From contig CAXTSE010000003.1 in NCBI GenBank assembly GCA_964246985.1, positions 124,001 to 188,000 of the forward strand: a DNA stretch of 64,000 bases, read 5' to 3'. Numbering within the stretch: position 1 is the stretch's first letter; each line of letters opens with the position of its first letter. Origin of the DNA: CAXTSE01 sp964246985. Its GTDB lineage: Bacteria; Actinomycetota; Actinomycetes; Actinomycetales; Microbacteriaceae. Shown in pieces: positions 26,867-34,941 of the stretch. A model generated the notes under the pieces. That model was not told where the DNA came from and did not search any database. It worked only from the letters and a program-made list of their open reading frames with translations. The translations under genes were made by a program, and so were the position numbers.

Positions 26867-28221
26867 CCGACCTTGCGATGACCTACGCCATCTATTGGCC
26901 CGCCGTCGAGGTGCTGAAAGTTGGGCGGGCGCACGGCATGGCCCGCATCCGGCAGCTGACCTCGACGGGAGGCCGCGTGATTATCCTCACCCGCGATCGG
27001 GTCGCTGACGACGAGAAGGCGGCGCTCGAGGCGATGCGTGGCCGGTTCGCTCGTGCGTTCGGCTCCGAGCAGGACAGCACGCACATCCTCCCGCGAGGCC
27101 GCGGGTTCACCGAATGCTTCCGAGTTGCGGGCCACGAGCTCGCGGCTGCGGTCAGCACCATCCTCAAAGGAACAGCAGCACATGGGCGTCGACAGGCAGA
27201 GGACGATTCCACCGGAGTTCTTCCTCGACGAGGACTGGATGCAGATGTCGGACGAGCTGCTCCGCACGGCGATCGGGCTGTACTTCCACGTCGACGACCA
27301 CGGCCGGCAGACGACGACCGAGTGGAACATCAAGCAGTCGATCTACCCGCATCGGTCGGACGTCGACGAGGACCTGATCGCGGAGCATCTGCTGCGCCTG
27401 CACGAGCTGGGCGTGGTCGGGATCTACGTCCACGAGTCGCGCTCGTACCTGTGCCTGCGCCTGTGGCCGGTGCAGTCGCATCCGAAGCCGTCGCGCTTCC
27501 CACCCCCTCCGGAGCATCTCCGGAAGCGTTCCGGAAGTCCGCTGGACGGTTTCCAGGCTGGGGAGGGAGAGAGAGGGAGCGAGGGCGAGTGGGCGAGCGC
27601 GGAGGGACCCGCTGGAGTTCCTCCGTCGCCGTTTTGCATCGTGCACCAGCCGACCGGGACCAGGCAGAACTGTCGCCATTGCGGTACCGCGCGCCTCGCG
27701 CACGAGCAGTGGATCTTCGAACAGCAGCAGCAGGAGGAGCAGCAGACATGACGTTCAGGCCAGGCGACGAGGAGGAGTTGGCGGACCACGATCTGATCGC
27801 CATCGACCAGAACGGGCAGCTGTGCGCCTGCGGTGTCCGGTCGAGGCATCACCTTGAGCACCTCGGCGAGATCGCGCTGAGGATCTTCGAGGCTTCGCAG
27901 ACGGCGCAGGAGAAGCGTCAGGTCGAGTGGAACCGCCGGCACCGGGAGAAGACCATCCGTGGGGTAGCGTCCGATCTCGACCGGACCCGGCTGCTGCTGA
28001 ACGACCTCGACGCACGCCAGGCCCGCCTCCGCCGACGAGCAGACCGCCTCGGATTGACGTCGTACGCCGAACGGGCCGACTGGCTCATCGCGCAGCGGAG
28101 CCGCGACGAGCATCTCGCCGCTAGCCGCGCCGAGGAGCACCGCATTGTCAACGCCGCACTCCTCCACGAGGCGGCCCGTTTCACCACACCCATCCCCGTA
28201 TCGAAGGAGCACGCAGCATGA
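26863..28221 (+). CDS. GIY-YIG-like protein whose frame runs on without a stop
   Basis: The first 100 residues ('AIYWPAVEVLKVGRAHGMARIRQL', then 'TRDRVADDEKAALEAMRGRFA') resemble a phage GIY-YIG/T5orf172-type domain. No stop follows. The frame continues through the whole next gene in its +1 frame, giving an Arg/Ala-rich stretch, and then enters the gene at 27748 in frame. Translation from here would yield a 452-residue product ending at 28221. Only the first 105 codons look selected as this protein. A lost stop codon is the simplest explanation. Confidence 0.5.
   Translation: MTDLAMTYAIYWPAVEVLKVGRAHGMARIRQLTSTGGRVIILTRDRVADDEKAALEAMRGRFARAFGSEQDSTHILPRGRGFTECFRVAGHELAAAVSTILKGTAAHGRRQAEDDSTGVLPRRGLDADVGRAAPHGDRAVLPRRRPRPADDDRVEHQAVDLPASVGRRRGPDRGASAAPARAGRGRDLRPRVALVPVPAPVAGAVASEAVALPTPSGASPEAFRKSAGRFPGWGGRERERGRVGERGGTRWSSSVAVLHRAPADRDQAELSPLRYRAPRARAVDLRTAAAGGAADMTFRPGDEEELADHDLIAIDQNGQLCACGVRSRHHLEHLGEIALRIFEASQTAQEKRQVEWNRRHREKTIRGVASDLDRTRLLLNDLDARQARLRRRADRLGLTSYAERADWLIAQRSRDEHLAASRAEEHRIVNAALLHEAARFTTPIPVSKEHAA
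27182..27751 (+). CDS. Winged-helix replication-like protein
   Basis: 189 residues with AAGGA upstream. 'RTIPPEFFLDEDWMQMSDELLRTAIGLYFHVDDHGRQ' and 'VDEDLIAEHLLRLHELGVVGIY' look like the N-terminal winged helix of phage replication initiators. A low-complexity Gly/Glu/Arg linker and a zinc-binding 'CIVHQPTGTRQNCRHCG' follow. It probably loads replication proteins, although no origin was recognised. The gene is nested in the +1 frame of the longer frame above. Confidence 0.7.
   Translation: MGVDRQRTIPPEFFLDEDWMQMSDELLRTAIGLYFHVDDHGRQTTTEWNIKQSIYPHRSDVDEDLIAEHLLRLHELGVVGIYVHESRSYLCLRLWPVQSHPKPSRFPPPPEHLRKRSGSPLDGFQAGEGERGSEGEWASAEGPAGVPPSPFCIVHQPTGTRQNCRHCGTARLAHEQWIFEQQQQEEQQT
27748..28221 (+). 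CDS. Helical hypothetical protein, 157 aa
   Basis: A strong GGAGG and an ATGA overlap with the previous stop mark the start MTFRPGDEEELADHDLIAI. The protein has a CxC near 'LCACGVRSRHH' and long charged helices ('DLDRTRLLLNDLDARQARLRRRADRLG'). The function is unknown. Confidence 0.7.
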   Translation: MTFRPGDEEELADHDLIAIDQNGQLCACGVRSRHHLEHLGEIALRIFEASQTAQEKRQVEWNRRHREKTIRGVASDLDRTRLLLNDLDARQARLRRRADRLGLTSYAERADWLIAQRSRDEHLAASRAEEHRIVNAALLHEAARFTTPIPVSKEHAA

Positions 28222-28469
28222 GTACGACCAACGACCCGCACATCGGTGAGACCTACGAGGACCGCGACACCCGCTCCAACGGCCGCCGTGTCCGCATCCT
28301 CGAGCTGCACCCGAAGCAGTCCGGACCCAAGCAGTGGGACGGGTCCGCCTGGGTGGACGACCGCTACTACCGAGCAGTCCGTGTCGACGAATTCGGCAAC
28401 CATGTCGGCCAGCGTGTCCGCATCGCCGCCCGGACCCTCGGAACTCACTACCGGAAGGTGTCGCACTGA
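28218..28469 (+). CDS. DUF6354-like small protein, 83 aa
   Basis: 'IGETYEDRDTRSNGRRVRILEL' and 'VGQRVRIAARTLGTHYRKV' describe a small beta-barrel common in actinophages. The role is unknown. Confidence 0.65.
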   Translation: MSTTNDPHIGETYEDRDTRSNGRRVRILELHPKQSGPKQWDGSAWVDDRYYRAVRVDEFGNHVGQRVRIAARTLGTHYRKVSH

Positions 28470-28810
28470 TGAACATGATCGAGGCCCGCGAGCTGAGCGG
28501 TCTCCACATCGGCAAGGATCTTCACCTGGCGCTTGAAGGCGGCCCGACGGTCACCGACCAGCTGGTCGCGTTCGCGATCGAGGCAAAAGCCGTGCCTGTA
28601 TGGCGGCTTGACGTCGGCGCGCTCTACGGCCAGTCCGATGGCGTGATGCCCGACTCTGCTGCCGTCACGGAGGCGGTGTCCGAAGCACCAGACCTGTGGG
28701 TGCTGATCAAAATGCGCCGCACTCGGCCCCTGTACTCGATGCCGGCTAACAGCGCCTTCTCCGAGTACTTCACCGTCCCCTCGAACCTCCTGCTGGAGGT
28801 GTCCGACTGA
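28469..28810 (+). CDS. Hypothetical protein, 113 aa
   Basis: It reads MNMIEARELSGLHIGKDLHLAL. The start overlaps the previous stop by one base (TGATG), and its own stop is likewise shared with the next start. The function is unknown. Confidence 0.6.
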   Translation: MNMIEARELSGLHIGKDLHLALEGGPTVTDQLVAFAIEAKAVPVWRLDVGALYGQSDGVMPDSAAVTEAVSEAPDLWVLIKMRRTRPLYSMPANSAFSEYFTVPSNLLLEVSD

Positions 28811-29259
28811 TGGCAACCTATCTACGCCAGTACGAGGTCGACGTGCTGCCCCTCACCCCGGACACCACCGATGACGCGCTCGCAGCGTTCGACCGCGACT
28901 ACCGGCCGACGCTGTACGCCAGGCGCGCCCGCGGGTATCTCGTGAAACGGCAGGGTTACCCGGTCAAGTGGGTCTCTGCCGATGAGTTCAAGGAGGAATT
29001 TCGGGAGGCCGAGCCGAGGCCACGCCTTCGGGTTCTCGCGCTGACCCCCGAGACGGTGGGCGACACGACCACGACACCGTTCGTGATCGTGATCGACCGC
29101 GCATCCTCTATGACCGAATTCACGTCGGACGACGCTCAGCATCTGAACCAAGAGTTCGGCTCCCGCACCATCTTCTTCAGCCGAGACGAGATCGACCTTG
29201 AAACCACAGGCGACGCGTCACCCCAGCTCATCGCAGCGCTCGCCGTGGCGGTGCGCTGA
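28810..29259 (+). CDS. Hypothetical protein, 149 aa
   Basis: It reads MATYLRQYEVDVLPLTPDTT, with a mid-segment 'RPTLYARRARGYLVKRQGYPVKWVS'. It is soluble. No family is recognised. Confidence 0.6.
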   Translation: MATYLRQYEVDVLPLTPDTTDDALAAFDRDYRPTLYARRARGYLVKRQGYPVKWVSADEFKEEFREAEPRPRLRVLALTPETVGDTTTTPFVIVIDRASSMTEFTSDDAQHLNQEFGSRTIFFSRDEIDLETTGDASPQLIAALAVAVR

Positions 29260-29750
29260 TGGCCGGCGGGGATGGAATGAGCGCCAGCGACGTTTTGGGT
29301 TCGATTCGGGAGGCCTATCACCATGCGGCAGTCGTTCGTGAGGTTGTGATCCACGACAGCCTGTGGGATGAGCGCGCGGTGGCTTCACGACCGACTCGTC
29401 GCATCGACGCCCTGATGTTCGATTCGTTGCAGAGGACGGCGATTGAGATCAAGGTCACAAAGGCCGACCTGATGCGGGACACCTGGGCCAAACGGGCGCC
29501 GTGGGTAGCTGTCACGCACCGATTTGTCTACGCAATGCCGTACCCGCTGTTCGAGTCGTTGGGGCCGACGCCGTACATGCCGGGGGTCGGTTTTGACGCC
29601 TTCGGGTGCGGGGTGTGGACGGTAGATGAATCCGGCTCTTTCCGGGTGCAGCGTAAGGCCAAGGTCAACCCTCACCCTGAGCCTCTACCGCAGCAGGTAG
29701 TTCAATCGCTTGCCTATCGGGCGGCTCGACACGACGGGGAGACCCGATGA
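29259..29750 (+). CDS. MmcB-like PD-(D/E)xK nuclease-fold protein
   Basis: 163 residues. 'RRIDALMFDSLQRTAIEIKVTKADL' carries the Asp and Glu-x-Lys of a PD-(D/E)xK active site, as in the MmcB DNA-repair family. The ATG at 29259 overlaps the previous stop; an internal ATG at 29274 with GGGG upstream is also possible. Possible DNA processing enzyme of the early region. Confidence 0.75.
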   Translation: MAGGDGMSASDVLGSIREAYHHAAVVREVVIHDSLWDERAVASRPTRRIDALMFDSLQRTAIEIKVTKADLMRDTWAKRAPWVAVTHRFVYAMPYPLFESLGPTPYMPGVGFDAFGCGVWTVDESGSFRVQRKAKVNPHPEPLPQQVVQSLAYRAARHDGETR

Positions 29751-30097
29751 CCGCCCGCGACCTGCTCGCCGCTGCGACGCCGGGGCCATGGACTGTCGAT
29801 GGCGAGTACGACCACGGTGGCAACGGCATCATGGCGCTGTCTTTGAGCGATGACGAGACAGCCGTTTGGGTAGTCGAGCCTGCGCACGCTCCGATGGAGA
29901 GCGACGCCGATGCCGCCCTCATCGCGCACATGCGGACGGCATACCCCGCAGCTCTCGACGCCCTCGACCGCGTGCGGGCTGAACTCAATGACCTTATCGA
30001 CAGCCTGGACGACAACATCGTCCCGAACGAGGCTCAGCGGCTGGCGCTTGCCGAAACTTTACGCTCCACGATTCCCGCGCTGGACGGTGCCCAATGA
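29747..30097 (+). CDS. Hypothetical protein, 116 aa
   Basis: 'LLAAATPGPWTVDGE' followed by 'DAALIAHMRTAYPAALDALDRVRAEL' is the layout of the phage ead/Ea22-type family, a widespread early protein of unknown role. Confidence 0.65.
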   Translation: MTARDLLAAATPGPWTVDGEYDHGGNGIMALSLSDDETAVWVVEPAHAPMESDADAALIAHMRTAYPAALDALDRVRAELNDLIDSLDDNIVPNEAQRLALAETLRSTIPALDGAQ

Positions 30098-30195
30098 GCG
30101 GCCTTGACATCCACGACACCCGCGAAGGGATCTGGGCGAACGACCAGATCGGGCAAGGAGTTCCAGTGACCGGCTTCGACGAGACACCGTTCTGA
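30094..30195 (+). CDS. Very small protein, 33 aa
   Basis: The ATGA overlap with the previous stop and a clean stop at 30193-30195 support MSGLDIHDTREGIWAND. It may be a remnant. Confidence 0.4.
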   Translation: MSGLDIHDTREGIWANDQIGQGVPVTGFDETPF

Positions 30196-30206
30196 GGAGA
30201 ACATCG

Positions 30207-30449
30207 ATGATTGTACTTCGCGACTTGACGCCGGGCGACGTGGTCGTATCTGGCGGGGACAGCGCGACCTTCGTCGCATCCATGCCCCACCCGATCTGGC
30301 CGCAGATCGCCCTCGTCGTGTGGAAAATGGCGGACGGGTCCTGGTCTCATGACGCCCTCGACTGGCGTCAGGACGTCGGTGAGCTGATCCCGGATGTAGA
30401 CCGCTCGGTGGCGCTGCGCACCGCACTACTTGGGGCGGCGACAGCGTGA
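30207..30449 (+). CDS. Hypothetical protein, 80 aa
   Basis: GAGGAG lies upstream of MIVLRDLTPGDVVVSGGDSA. It is probably a small beta fold. The function is unknown. Confidence 0.6.
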   Translation: MIVLRDLTPGDVVVSGGDSATFVASMPHPIWPQIALVVWKMADGSWSHDALDWRQDVGELIPDVDRSVALRTALLGAATA

Positions 30450-30733
30450 GCGCCGTAGCAGACGTTGATCTGATGCTCACCTTCCTGATCGTCGTGGCGC
30501 TGCTCGGCGGAACGATCGTCGTCCTTGCCCTTCCGGCTGCCGTCCGGCAGCACCTGGAGGACCGTCGACCGATCCTGACGATCACGATCACCGTCGACGT
30601 CTCGAGGTGCCTGAGCGGGATCGAGCGCACCACGACGGCCCTTACAGCAATGGGGGCTGCCACCAACACGGGTTCCCGCGCGGCGAAGAGTTTGAGTGCC
30701 GCGCTCGCAGCGGAAATCGAGGACGCGTCGTGA
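30446..30733 (+). CDS. Membrane-anchored small protein, 95 aa
   Basis: A GTG start in a 4-bp overlap. One hydrophobic helix ('MLTFLIVVALLGGTIVVLAL') is followed by a cytoplasmic tail. It precedes the HerA-like ATPase and overlaps it by 4 bp. Confidence 0.65.
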   Translation: MSAVADVDLMLTFLIVVALLGGTIVVLALPAAVRQHLEDRRPILTITITVDVSRCLSGIERTTTALTAMGAATNTGSRAAKSLSAALAAEIEDAS

Positions 30734-32463
30734 GCGGCCTGGACCTTGCACCCGACCTTGGCGTGCCGCTGGAGTACACGACCGAGGCAACGGCGATCCT
30801 GGGAAAGCGGGGCTCTGGAAAGACATCGACCGCACGCCGGGCTGTGGAGGAGATGCTCAACGCCGGCCAGCAGGTCGTCGTGGTCGACACTGTCGGAGTC
30901 TGGTGGGGACTGCGATCACCGGCGGCTGGACAGGAGTCCGGCGGATACGACGTCGTCATTTTCGGTGGCGAGCACGGTGATGTCCCGCTTGAGGAGAAGT
31001 CGGGCAAGGTGATCGCCGGTGCGGTGATTGAGAACGGGCTGTCCGCGGTCATCGACACGTCGCTGCTGTCGAAGGCGGCTGCACGGCGGTTCCTGCTCGA
31101 TTTCGTGACGACGGTGTATCACCTGAAAGCTCGTGAGCGGACTCCGATGCATGTGGTGTTCGACGAGGCCGATGAGCTGGCTCCGCAGCGCCCGCGCCCC
31201 GAGGGTGCACCGCTGCTGGGTGCGATGGAGGACTTCGTCCGTCGAGGTCGCTCGCGTGGTCTCGGCTGCACTTTGGTTACGCAGCGGCCGGCGGTGCTGA
31301 ACAAGGACGTCCTGACTCAGGTTGAGGTGCTCATCGCGATGCAGATGACGGGTCCGTTGGATGTCGCGGCGATTGACGAGTGGACGAAGATGAACGCCGA
31401 CGTCCAGACGGCACTCGATGTGAAGCGCACCCTCGCGGGGCTGACACCGGGTGAGGGGTGGGTGTGGTCTCCGTCGTGGCTCGGAGTCCTGCAGCGGGTG
31501 AAGTTCCACCGGCCCCGCACTTTCGACTCCTCCGCCACACCGAAGGTTGGGCAGAAGCGCGCCGAGCCGAAGACCCGTCGCACGATCGATCTGACCGTCC
31601 TGGGTGAGCAGATCACCGCGACGGTTGAAGCCGCGAAGGCGGCCGACCCGAAGACACTCCGAACGGCGCTCGCCGCAGCCGAGGCGAAGGTGGCCGAGCT
31701 CGAGCAGAAGCTGCTGGCCGATCGTCCCGCCGAGATCGTCCGGGAGGAGGTGCCGGTGTTGACCGATGCCGATCGGTTCACGGCAGCTGAGGTTGCCGAG
31801 CGGATCCTTGAGGCGTCCAAGGTGATGGCTGCGGCGGTGCCGACGATTCAGCAACTCGCGGAGCATTGGGCGTCCATCGGTCTGACAGGACCGCCGCCGG
31901 TTCCTGCGCCAACGACCCCTCAGCCGCGATCGGTGGTGGTGACGCCACCGAAGGTCGATGCGTCCGCCACGTCTATGCGGGACGGGAAGCCGCTGGCGAA
32001 GGCTGAACGGAGCATCCTCACTGTGCTCGCTCAGCGCGGCGCCCAGTCAGACCGTCAGATCGCAACGCTTGCGGGTTACTCGTCAAAGGGCGGCGGGTTC
32101 CGGAACGCACTCGGCTCTCTCCGCACTGCGGGTCACATCGTCGGCACGCGTGAGCACATCGAGGCGACCGCGTCCGGGATCGCTGCGCTCGGCAACTACG
32201 AGCCGCTACCTCAGGGTAGAGACCTGGTGGCGTTCTGGCTGACGCACTCGCAGTTGGGCAAGGCCGAGCGGCTGATCCTCAGCTCGCTGATCGAGCAGTT
32301 CCCCGACCCGACGACGCAGGAAGAGGTCGCGCGGATGACCGGTTACGAGCCAGGTGGCGGCGGTTTCCGCAACGCGATCGGGAAGCTCCGCAGCCTCGAG
32401 CTAATCCACGGCACCCGCGATGGCCTGTGGGCCAACGACGAACTCGGGGAGGCCGGGAAATGA
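30730..32463 (+). CDS. HerA/FtsK-like P-loop ATPase with two C-terminal HTH repeats
   Basis: 577 residues from GTG. 'ILGKRGSGKTSTARRAVE' is Walker A, 'PMHVVFDEADELAPQ' is Walker B, and 'GLGCTLVTQRPAVLNKDVL' is the sensor segment of HerA/VirD4-type ATPases. A coiled coil follows, then two copies of a winged-helix unit: 'LAKAERSILTVLAQRGAQSDRQIA' with 'SKGGGFRNALGSLRTAGHI', and 'LGKAERLILSSLIEQFP' with 'GGGGFRNAIGKLRSLELI'. A DNA-translocating or DNA-pumping role in replication or recombination is likely. No NurA-type nuclease lies beside it. Confidence 0.88.
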   Translation: MSGLDLAPDLGVPLEYTTEATAILGKRGSGKTSTARRAVEEMLNAGQQVVVVDTVGVWWGLRSPAAGQESGGYDVVIFGGEHGDVPLEEKSGKVIAGAVIENGLSAVIDTSLLSKAAARRFLLDFVTTVYHLKARERTPMHVVFDEADELAPQRPRPEGAPLLGAMEDFVRRGRSRGLGCTLVTQRPAVLNKDVLTQVEVLIAMQMTGPLDVAAIDEWTKMNADVQTALDVKRTLAGLTPGEGWVWSPSWLGVLQRVKFHRPRTFDSSATPKVGQKRAEPKTRRTIDLTVLGEQITATVEAAKAADPKTLRTALAAAEAKVAELEQKLLADRPAEIVREEVPVLTDADRFTAAEVAERILEASKVMAAAVPTIQQLAEHWASIGLTGPPPVPAPTTPQPRSVVVTPPKVDASATSMRDGKPLAKAERSILTVLAQRGAQSDRQIATLAGYSSKGGGFRNALGSLRTAGHIVGTREHIEATASGIAALGNYEPLPQGRDLVAFWLTHSQLGKAERLILSSLIEQFPDPTTQEEVARMTGYEPGGGGFRNAIGKLRSLELIHGTRDGLWANDELGEAGK

Positions 32464-32699
32464 GGCCGGCGGAGACGCTCGTGTGCCGTCGACTGCAGAA
32501 GGTCGGAATCAACCCCGACCTGGTACCGAGGCACGGCGGGATCCTGCCGTCCGGGTACGCGCTCATGAAGCTGCCGGTCGACATCCGAGCGGTCCGCCGC
32601 AGCGGATACCGCATCCCCCTCGAGTGGCACCCGTGGCGCGCACCTGCATCCACCGTCATGGGCATCCTCGCCGCGATGAAAGCAGCCGACCGTGCCTAG
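32460..32699 (+). CDS. Hypothetical protein, 79 aa
   Basis: It starts in the ATGA overlap with the ATPase gene: MRPAETLVCRRLQKVGINPD. The function is unknown. Confidence 0.55.
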   Translation: MRPAETLVCRRLQKVGINPDLVPRHGGILPSGYALMKLPVDIRAVRRSGYRIPLEWHPWRAPASTVMGILAAMKAADRA

Positions 32700-33066
32700 A
32701 CGCATCCAGATGTCACGGCAGCGCCCGTGGCGCAACGCAGACACAGCCGACGTCGTCATCGTCGACCGGCGCTCGCCGTGGGGAAACCCGTACGTCATCA
32801 CGACGGTCGACTGCGAGCTCGGCGGCACTTGCCGCGAGGTGCGATACCGGGGCGCGGCGATCGCACAGCACCTCGACGTCGCCACAGCGCAGGCCCGCGC
32901 GGTCGAGCTCTTCGACAGGATCGTGCGAAGCGACAGCCCGCATTGGACCGCCTACCGCCAGCGGGTACGCGACGAGCTGCGAGGCAAGTCGCTTGCGTGC
33001 TGGTGCCGCCCTGACGATCCATGCCACGCCGACGTGCTCCTCGACATCGCGAACGGTGGTGTTTGA
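32692..33066 (+). CDS. DUF4326 family protein
   Basis: 124 residues from GTG. 'SRQRPWRNADTADVVIVDRRSPWGNPYVI' and 'LRGKSLACWCRPDDPCHADVLLDIAN' are the DUF4326 signature, with a Cys-Trp-Cys and HAD motif possibly binding metal. It is frequent in actinophages; the role is unknown. Confidence 0.85.
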   Translation: MPRRIQMSRQRPWRNADTADVVIVDRRSPWGNPYVITTVDCELGGTCREVRYRGAAIAQHLDVATAQARAVELFDRIVRSDSPHWTAYRQRVRDELRGKSLACWCRPDDPCHADVLLDIANGGV

Positions 33067-33401
33067 TGCCGATCCGAAACTCCGAGAAGGACCGCTACCC
33101 GAGCGACTGGCCCTTCATCTCGGCAGCCATCCGACGCGACCGGGCGAAATGGCGATGTGAGTGCGACGGCCGCTGCGGTCGGGACCACGGTGGCCGGTGC
33201 CCGAACCGCCACGGTCAGCCGTCGTACATCACAGGCAAGCGCGTCGTGCTCACCACCGCGCACCTCGACCACACCCCAGAGAACTGCGACCCCAGCAACC
33301 TGATGGCGATGTGCCAGGGCTGCCACCTTGCCTACGACCGCGACCACCACGCCGAAACCCGCGCAGCAACCCGAGCAGCGCTCGCCGAGGGGAGCAGCTG
33401 A
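33066..33401 (+). CDS. HNH-type zinc protein
   Basis: 111 residues. Cys residues in 'WRCECDGRCGRDHGGRC' and the core 'AHLDHTPENCDPSNLMAMCQGCHLAYD' fit an HNH nuclease with LDH and CxxCH. The start overlaps the previous stop. Confidence 0.8.
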   Translation: MPIRNSEKDRYPSDWPFISAAIRRDRAKWRCECDGRCGRDHGGRCPNRHGQPSYITGKRVVLTTAHLDHTPENCDPSNLMAMCQGCHLAYDRDHHAETRAATRAALAEGSS

Positions 33402-33781
33402 TGGTCTATCACGGGCTACCGCATGAGCCACGTCAACCCGAGGACGCGATTCGCTTCGCGCAGTTCATCGCTCGCCCGCCGCGGATCGTGTTCTCCCATC
33501 TGATCGGTCGAGATGTCGCGATGGTGCACGACGACCTGGACACGTCCGAGGTGCGCACGGTGGTGCTCAACGTGCGGTGGCGCCCTGAAGTTGTTGAGGC
33601 GGGCCTCGCGCATCTAATTTACGAGCCCGCCAATACCGCGGCCGATCGTCCAGCCGATCCGGTGGAGGTGCCGGAGGCACACATGTATAGCGCGATGCTC
33701 CTCCTGCTGAGGCTGAGCTTGGTCGTGGCGGCTGGTGGTCTTGGTGCGCTGGTTGCGCTACTGGTCGGACGGTTGCGCTGA
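33401..33781 (+). CDS. Hypothetical protein with C-terminal membrane helix
   Basis: 126 residues. The last 30 residues are hydrophobic ('MLLLLRLSLVVAAGGLGALVALLVG'), so the protein is probably tail-anchored. The soluble part has no known family. Confidence 0.6.
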   Translation: MVYHGLPHEPRQPEDAIRFAQFIARPPRIVFSHLIGRDVAMVHDDLDTSEVRTVVLNVRWRPEVVEAGLAHLIYEPANTAADRPADPVEVPEAHMYSAMLLLLRLSLVVAAGGLGALVALLVGRLR

Positions 33782-34035
33782 TGGTGGCCCGTGACGATGC
33801 CGCGTCGATGTGGACAGCGGAAACCTGTCCGAGCGGAAAGCGGACGTACGTGTCGAAAGCGGCTGCTCGTAAGGCGCGGGCGCGGCATCCACGCGGTTCG
33901 GACGGCCGTCGACTGTCGGTGTACGTCTGCACGCTCTGCGCCGGCGTCCATCTGGGGCATTTGCCCGGCCCGGTCATCCGGGGCGAGCTGGGCCGCGAGG
34001 ACATATTGCCGCATCGACCTAGGGACGTCTCATGA
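33781..34035 (+). CDS. Hypothetical Cys/His protein, 84 aa
   Basis: 'CPSGKRTYVSKAAARKARARHP' and 'LSVYVCTLCAGVHLGHLPG' give a zinc-finger-like pattern that recurs in actinophages. The start overlaps the previous stop. Confidence 0.65.
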   Translation: MVARDDAASMWTAETCPSGKRTYVSKAAARKARARHPRGSDGRRLSVYVCTLCAGVHLGHLPGPVIRGELGREDILPHRPRDVS

Positions 34036-34199
34036 TCTGCAAATCGTGTGAGCAGCCGATTGTTGCGGCAGCGCAGTTGCCCAACGGGTGCGCGTACCGC
34101 CATGAGCTGACGGGATTTCGGTCGTGTTGGCCGTGGCAGTTCAGCAGTCCCTGGGCGGAGCCCGCGGAACAGAAGACGGAAGAGGAGGAGTTGATCTGA
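34032..34199 (+). CDS. Small zinc-finger-like protein, 55 aa
   Basis: It reads MICKSCEQPIVAAAQLPNG, with a CxxC knuckle and later Cys/His. It has overlaps with both neighbours. The function is unknown. Confidence 0.55.
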   Translation: MICKSCEQPIVAAAQLPNGCAYRHELTGFRSCWPWQFSSPWAEPAEQKTEEEELI

Positions 34200-34414
34200 T
34201 GCCTGACGGGACACAGATGGAGGGCGCAACGCAGCTGGGCGATATCCGGTTCCCAGCTGTGACCGCGGGCGAGTTCGCAGCTCGCTGGAACGCGGCGTCG
34301 CCAGCGTCACGCGAACGATGGGTTGCCCGGTTCGAGCGAGTTGTCGACGAGATGCCCGAAGCGGGAGAACTCGACGGCGAGATGTTCGGCCGACTCAAGA
34401 GGAGGCCACGGTGA
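34199..34414 (+). CDS. Hypothetical protein, 71 aa
   Basis: 'FPAVTAGEFAARWNAASPASRERWVARFERVVDE' is a helical segment. The start shares a base with the previous stop. The function is unknown. Confidence 0.55.
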   Translation: MPDGTQMEGATQLGDIRFPAVTAGEFAARWNAASPASRERWVARFERVVDEMPEAGELDGEMFGRLKRRPR

Positions 34415-34680
34415 CACACCAGACGTTGGCTCCGGTGAGCGGCCAGATCGCTTTCGACCTACCTGGGATCGAGCACGGACGCCGTGTCGAGACGATCGAG
34501 TGGGGTAACCGCATAGACAAGGCCGATTGGTCTGACGGTCCCGGCATCGAGCCTGCCGACAGCGAGTACATGGCCCGCCTACGCGCCGAGCAGACCATGT
34601 ACGGCCATCGCGGTCCCTACCATTCGACCGTCGTCAGCCGAACCGTCGTCACGTACACGAGCCACTGGGGCGTTTCGTGA
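34411..34680 (+). CDS. Hypothetical protein, 89 aa
   Basis: GTG start after GGAGG: VTHQTLAPVSGQIAFDLPG. 'HRGPYHSTVVSRTVVTYTSHW' ends the protein. The function is unknown. Confidence 0.55.
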   Translation: MTHQTLAPVSGQIAFDLPGIEHGRRVETIEWGNRIDKADWSDGPGIEPADSEYMARLRAEQTMYGHRGPYHSTVVSRTVVTYTSHWGVS

Positions 34681-34907
34681 GCGCGCCCGTGGGCCGTGTT
34701 GTTGGCCTGTACATGGACACGCTTCGCACCGTCGCTGAGCAGGACGTCATCACGACCCCGAGCGGCCGTGCGTACCGCGTCGTCGGTGTGCGGCGCCAAG
34801 AGCGCGGCATCCACGAGGGCCGGTGGCACCTCCGCGCGCTTGTCATCGACCCAACGACTATCCAGGACGGCGACGAGGTCATTCCGCTCGTCTGGTACCG
34901 CCGCTAA
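34677..34907 (+). CDS. Hypothetical beta-rich protein, 76 aa
   Basis: A GTG start in a 4-bp overlap. 'TTPSGRAYRVVGVRRQERGIHEGRWHLRALVID' suggests a small barrel. The function is unknown. Confidence 0.55.
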   Translation: MSAPVGRVVGLYMDTLRTVAEQDVITTPSGRAYRVVGVRRQERGIHEGRWHLRALVIDPTTIQDGDEVIPLVWYRR

Positions 34908-34941
34908 TCACCATCCGCATCCAACCGAAGGGACACCCACC

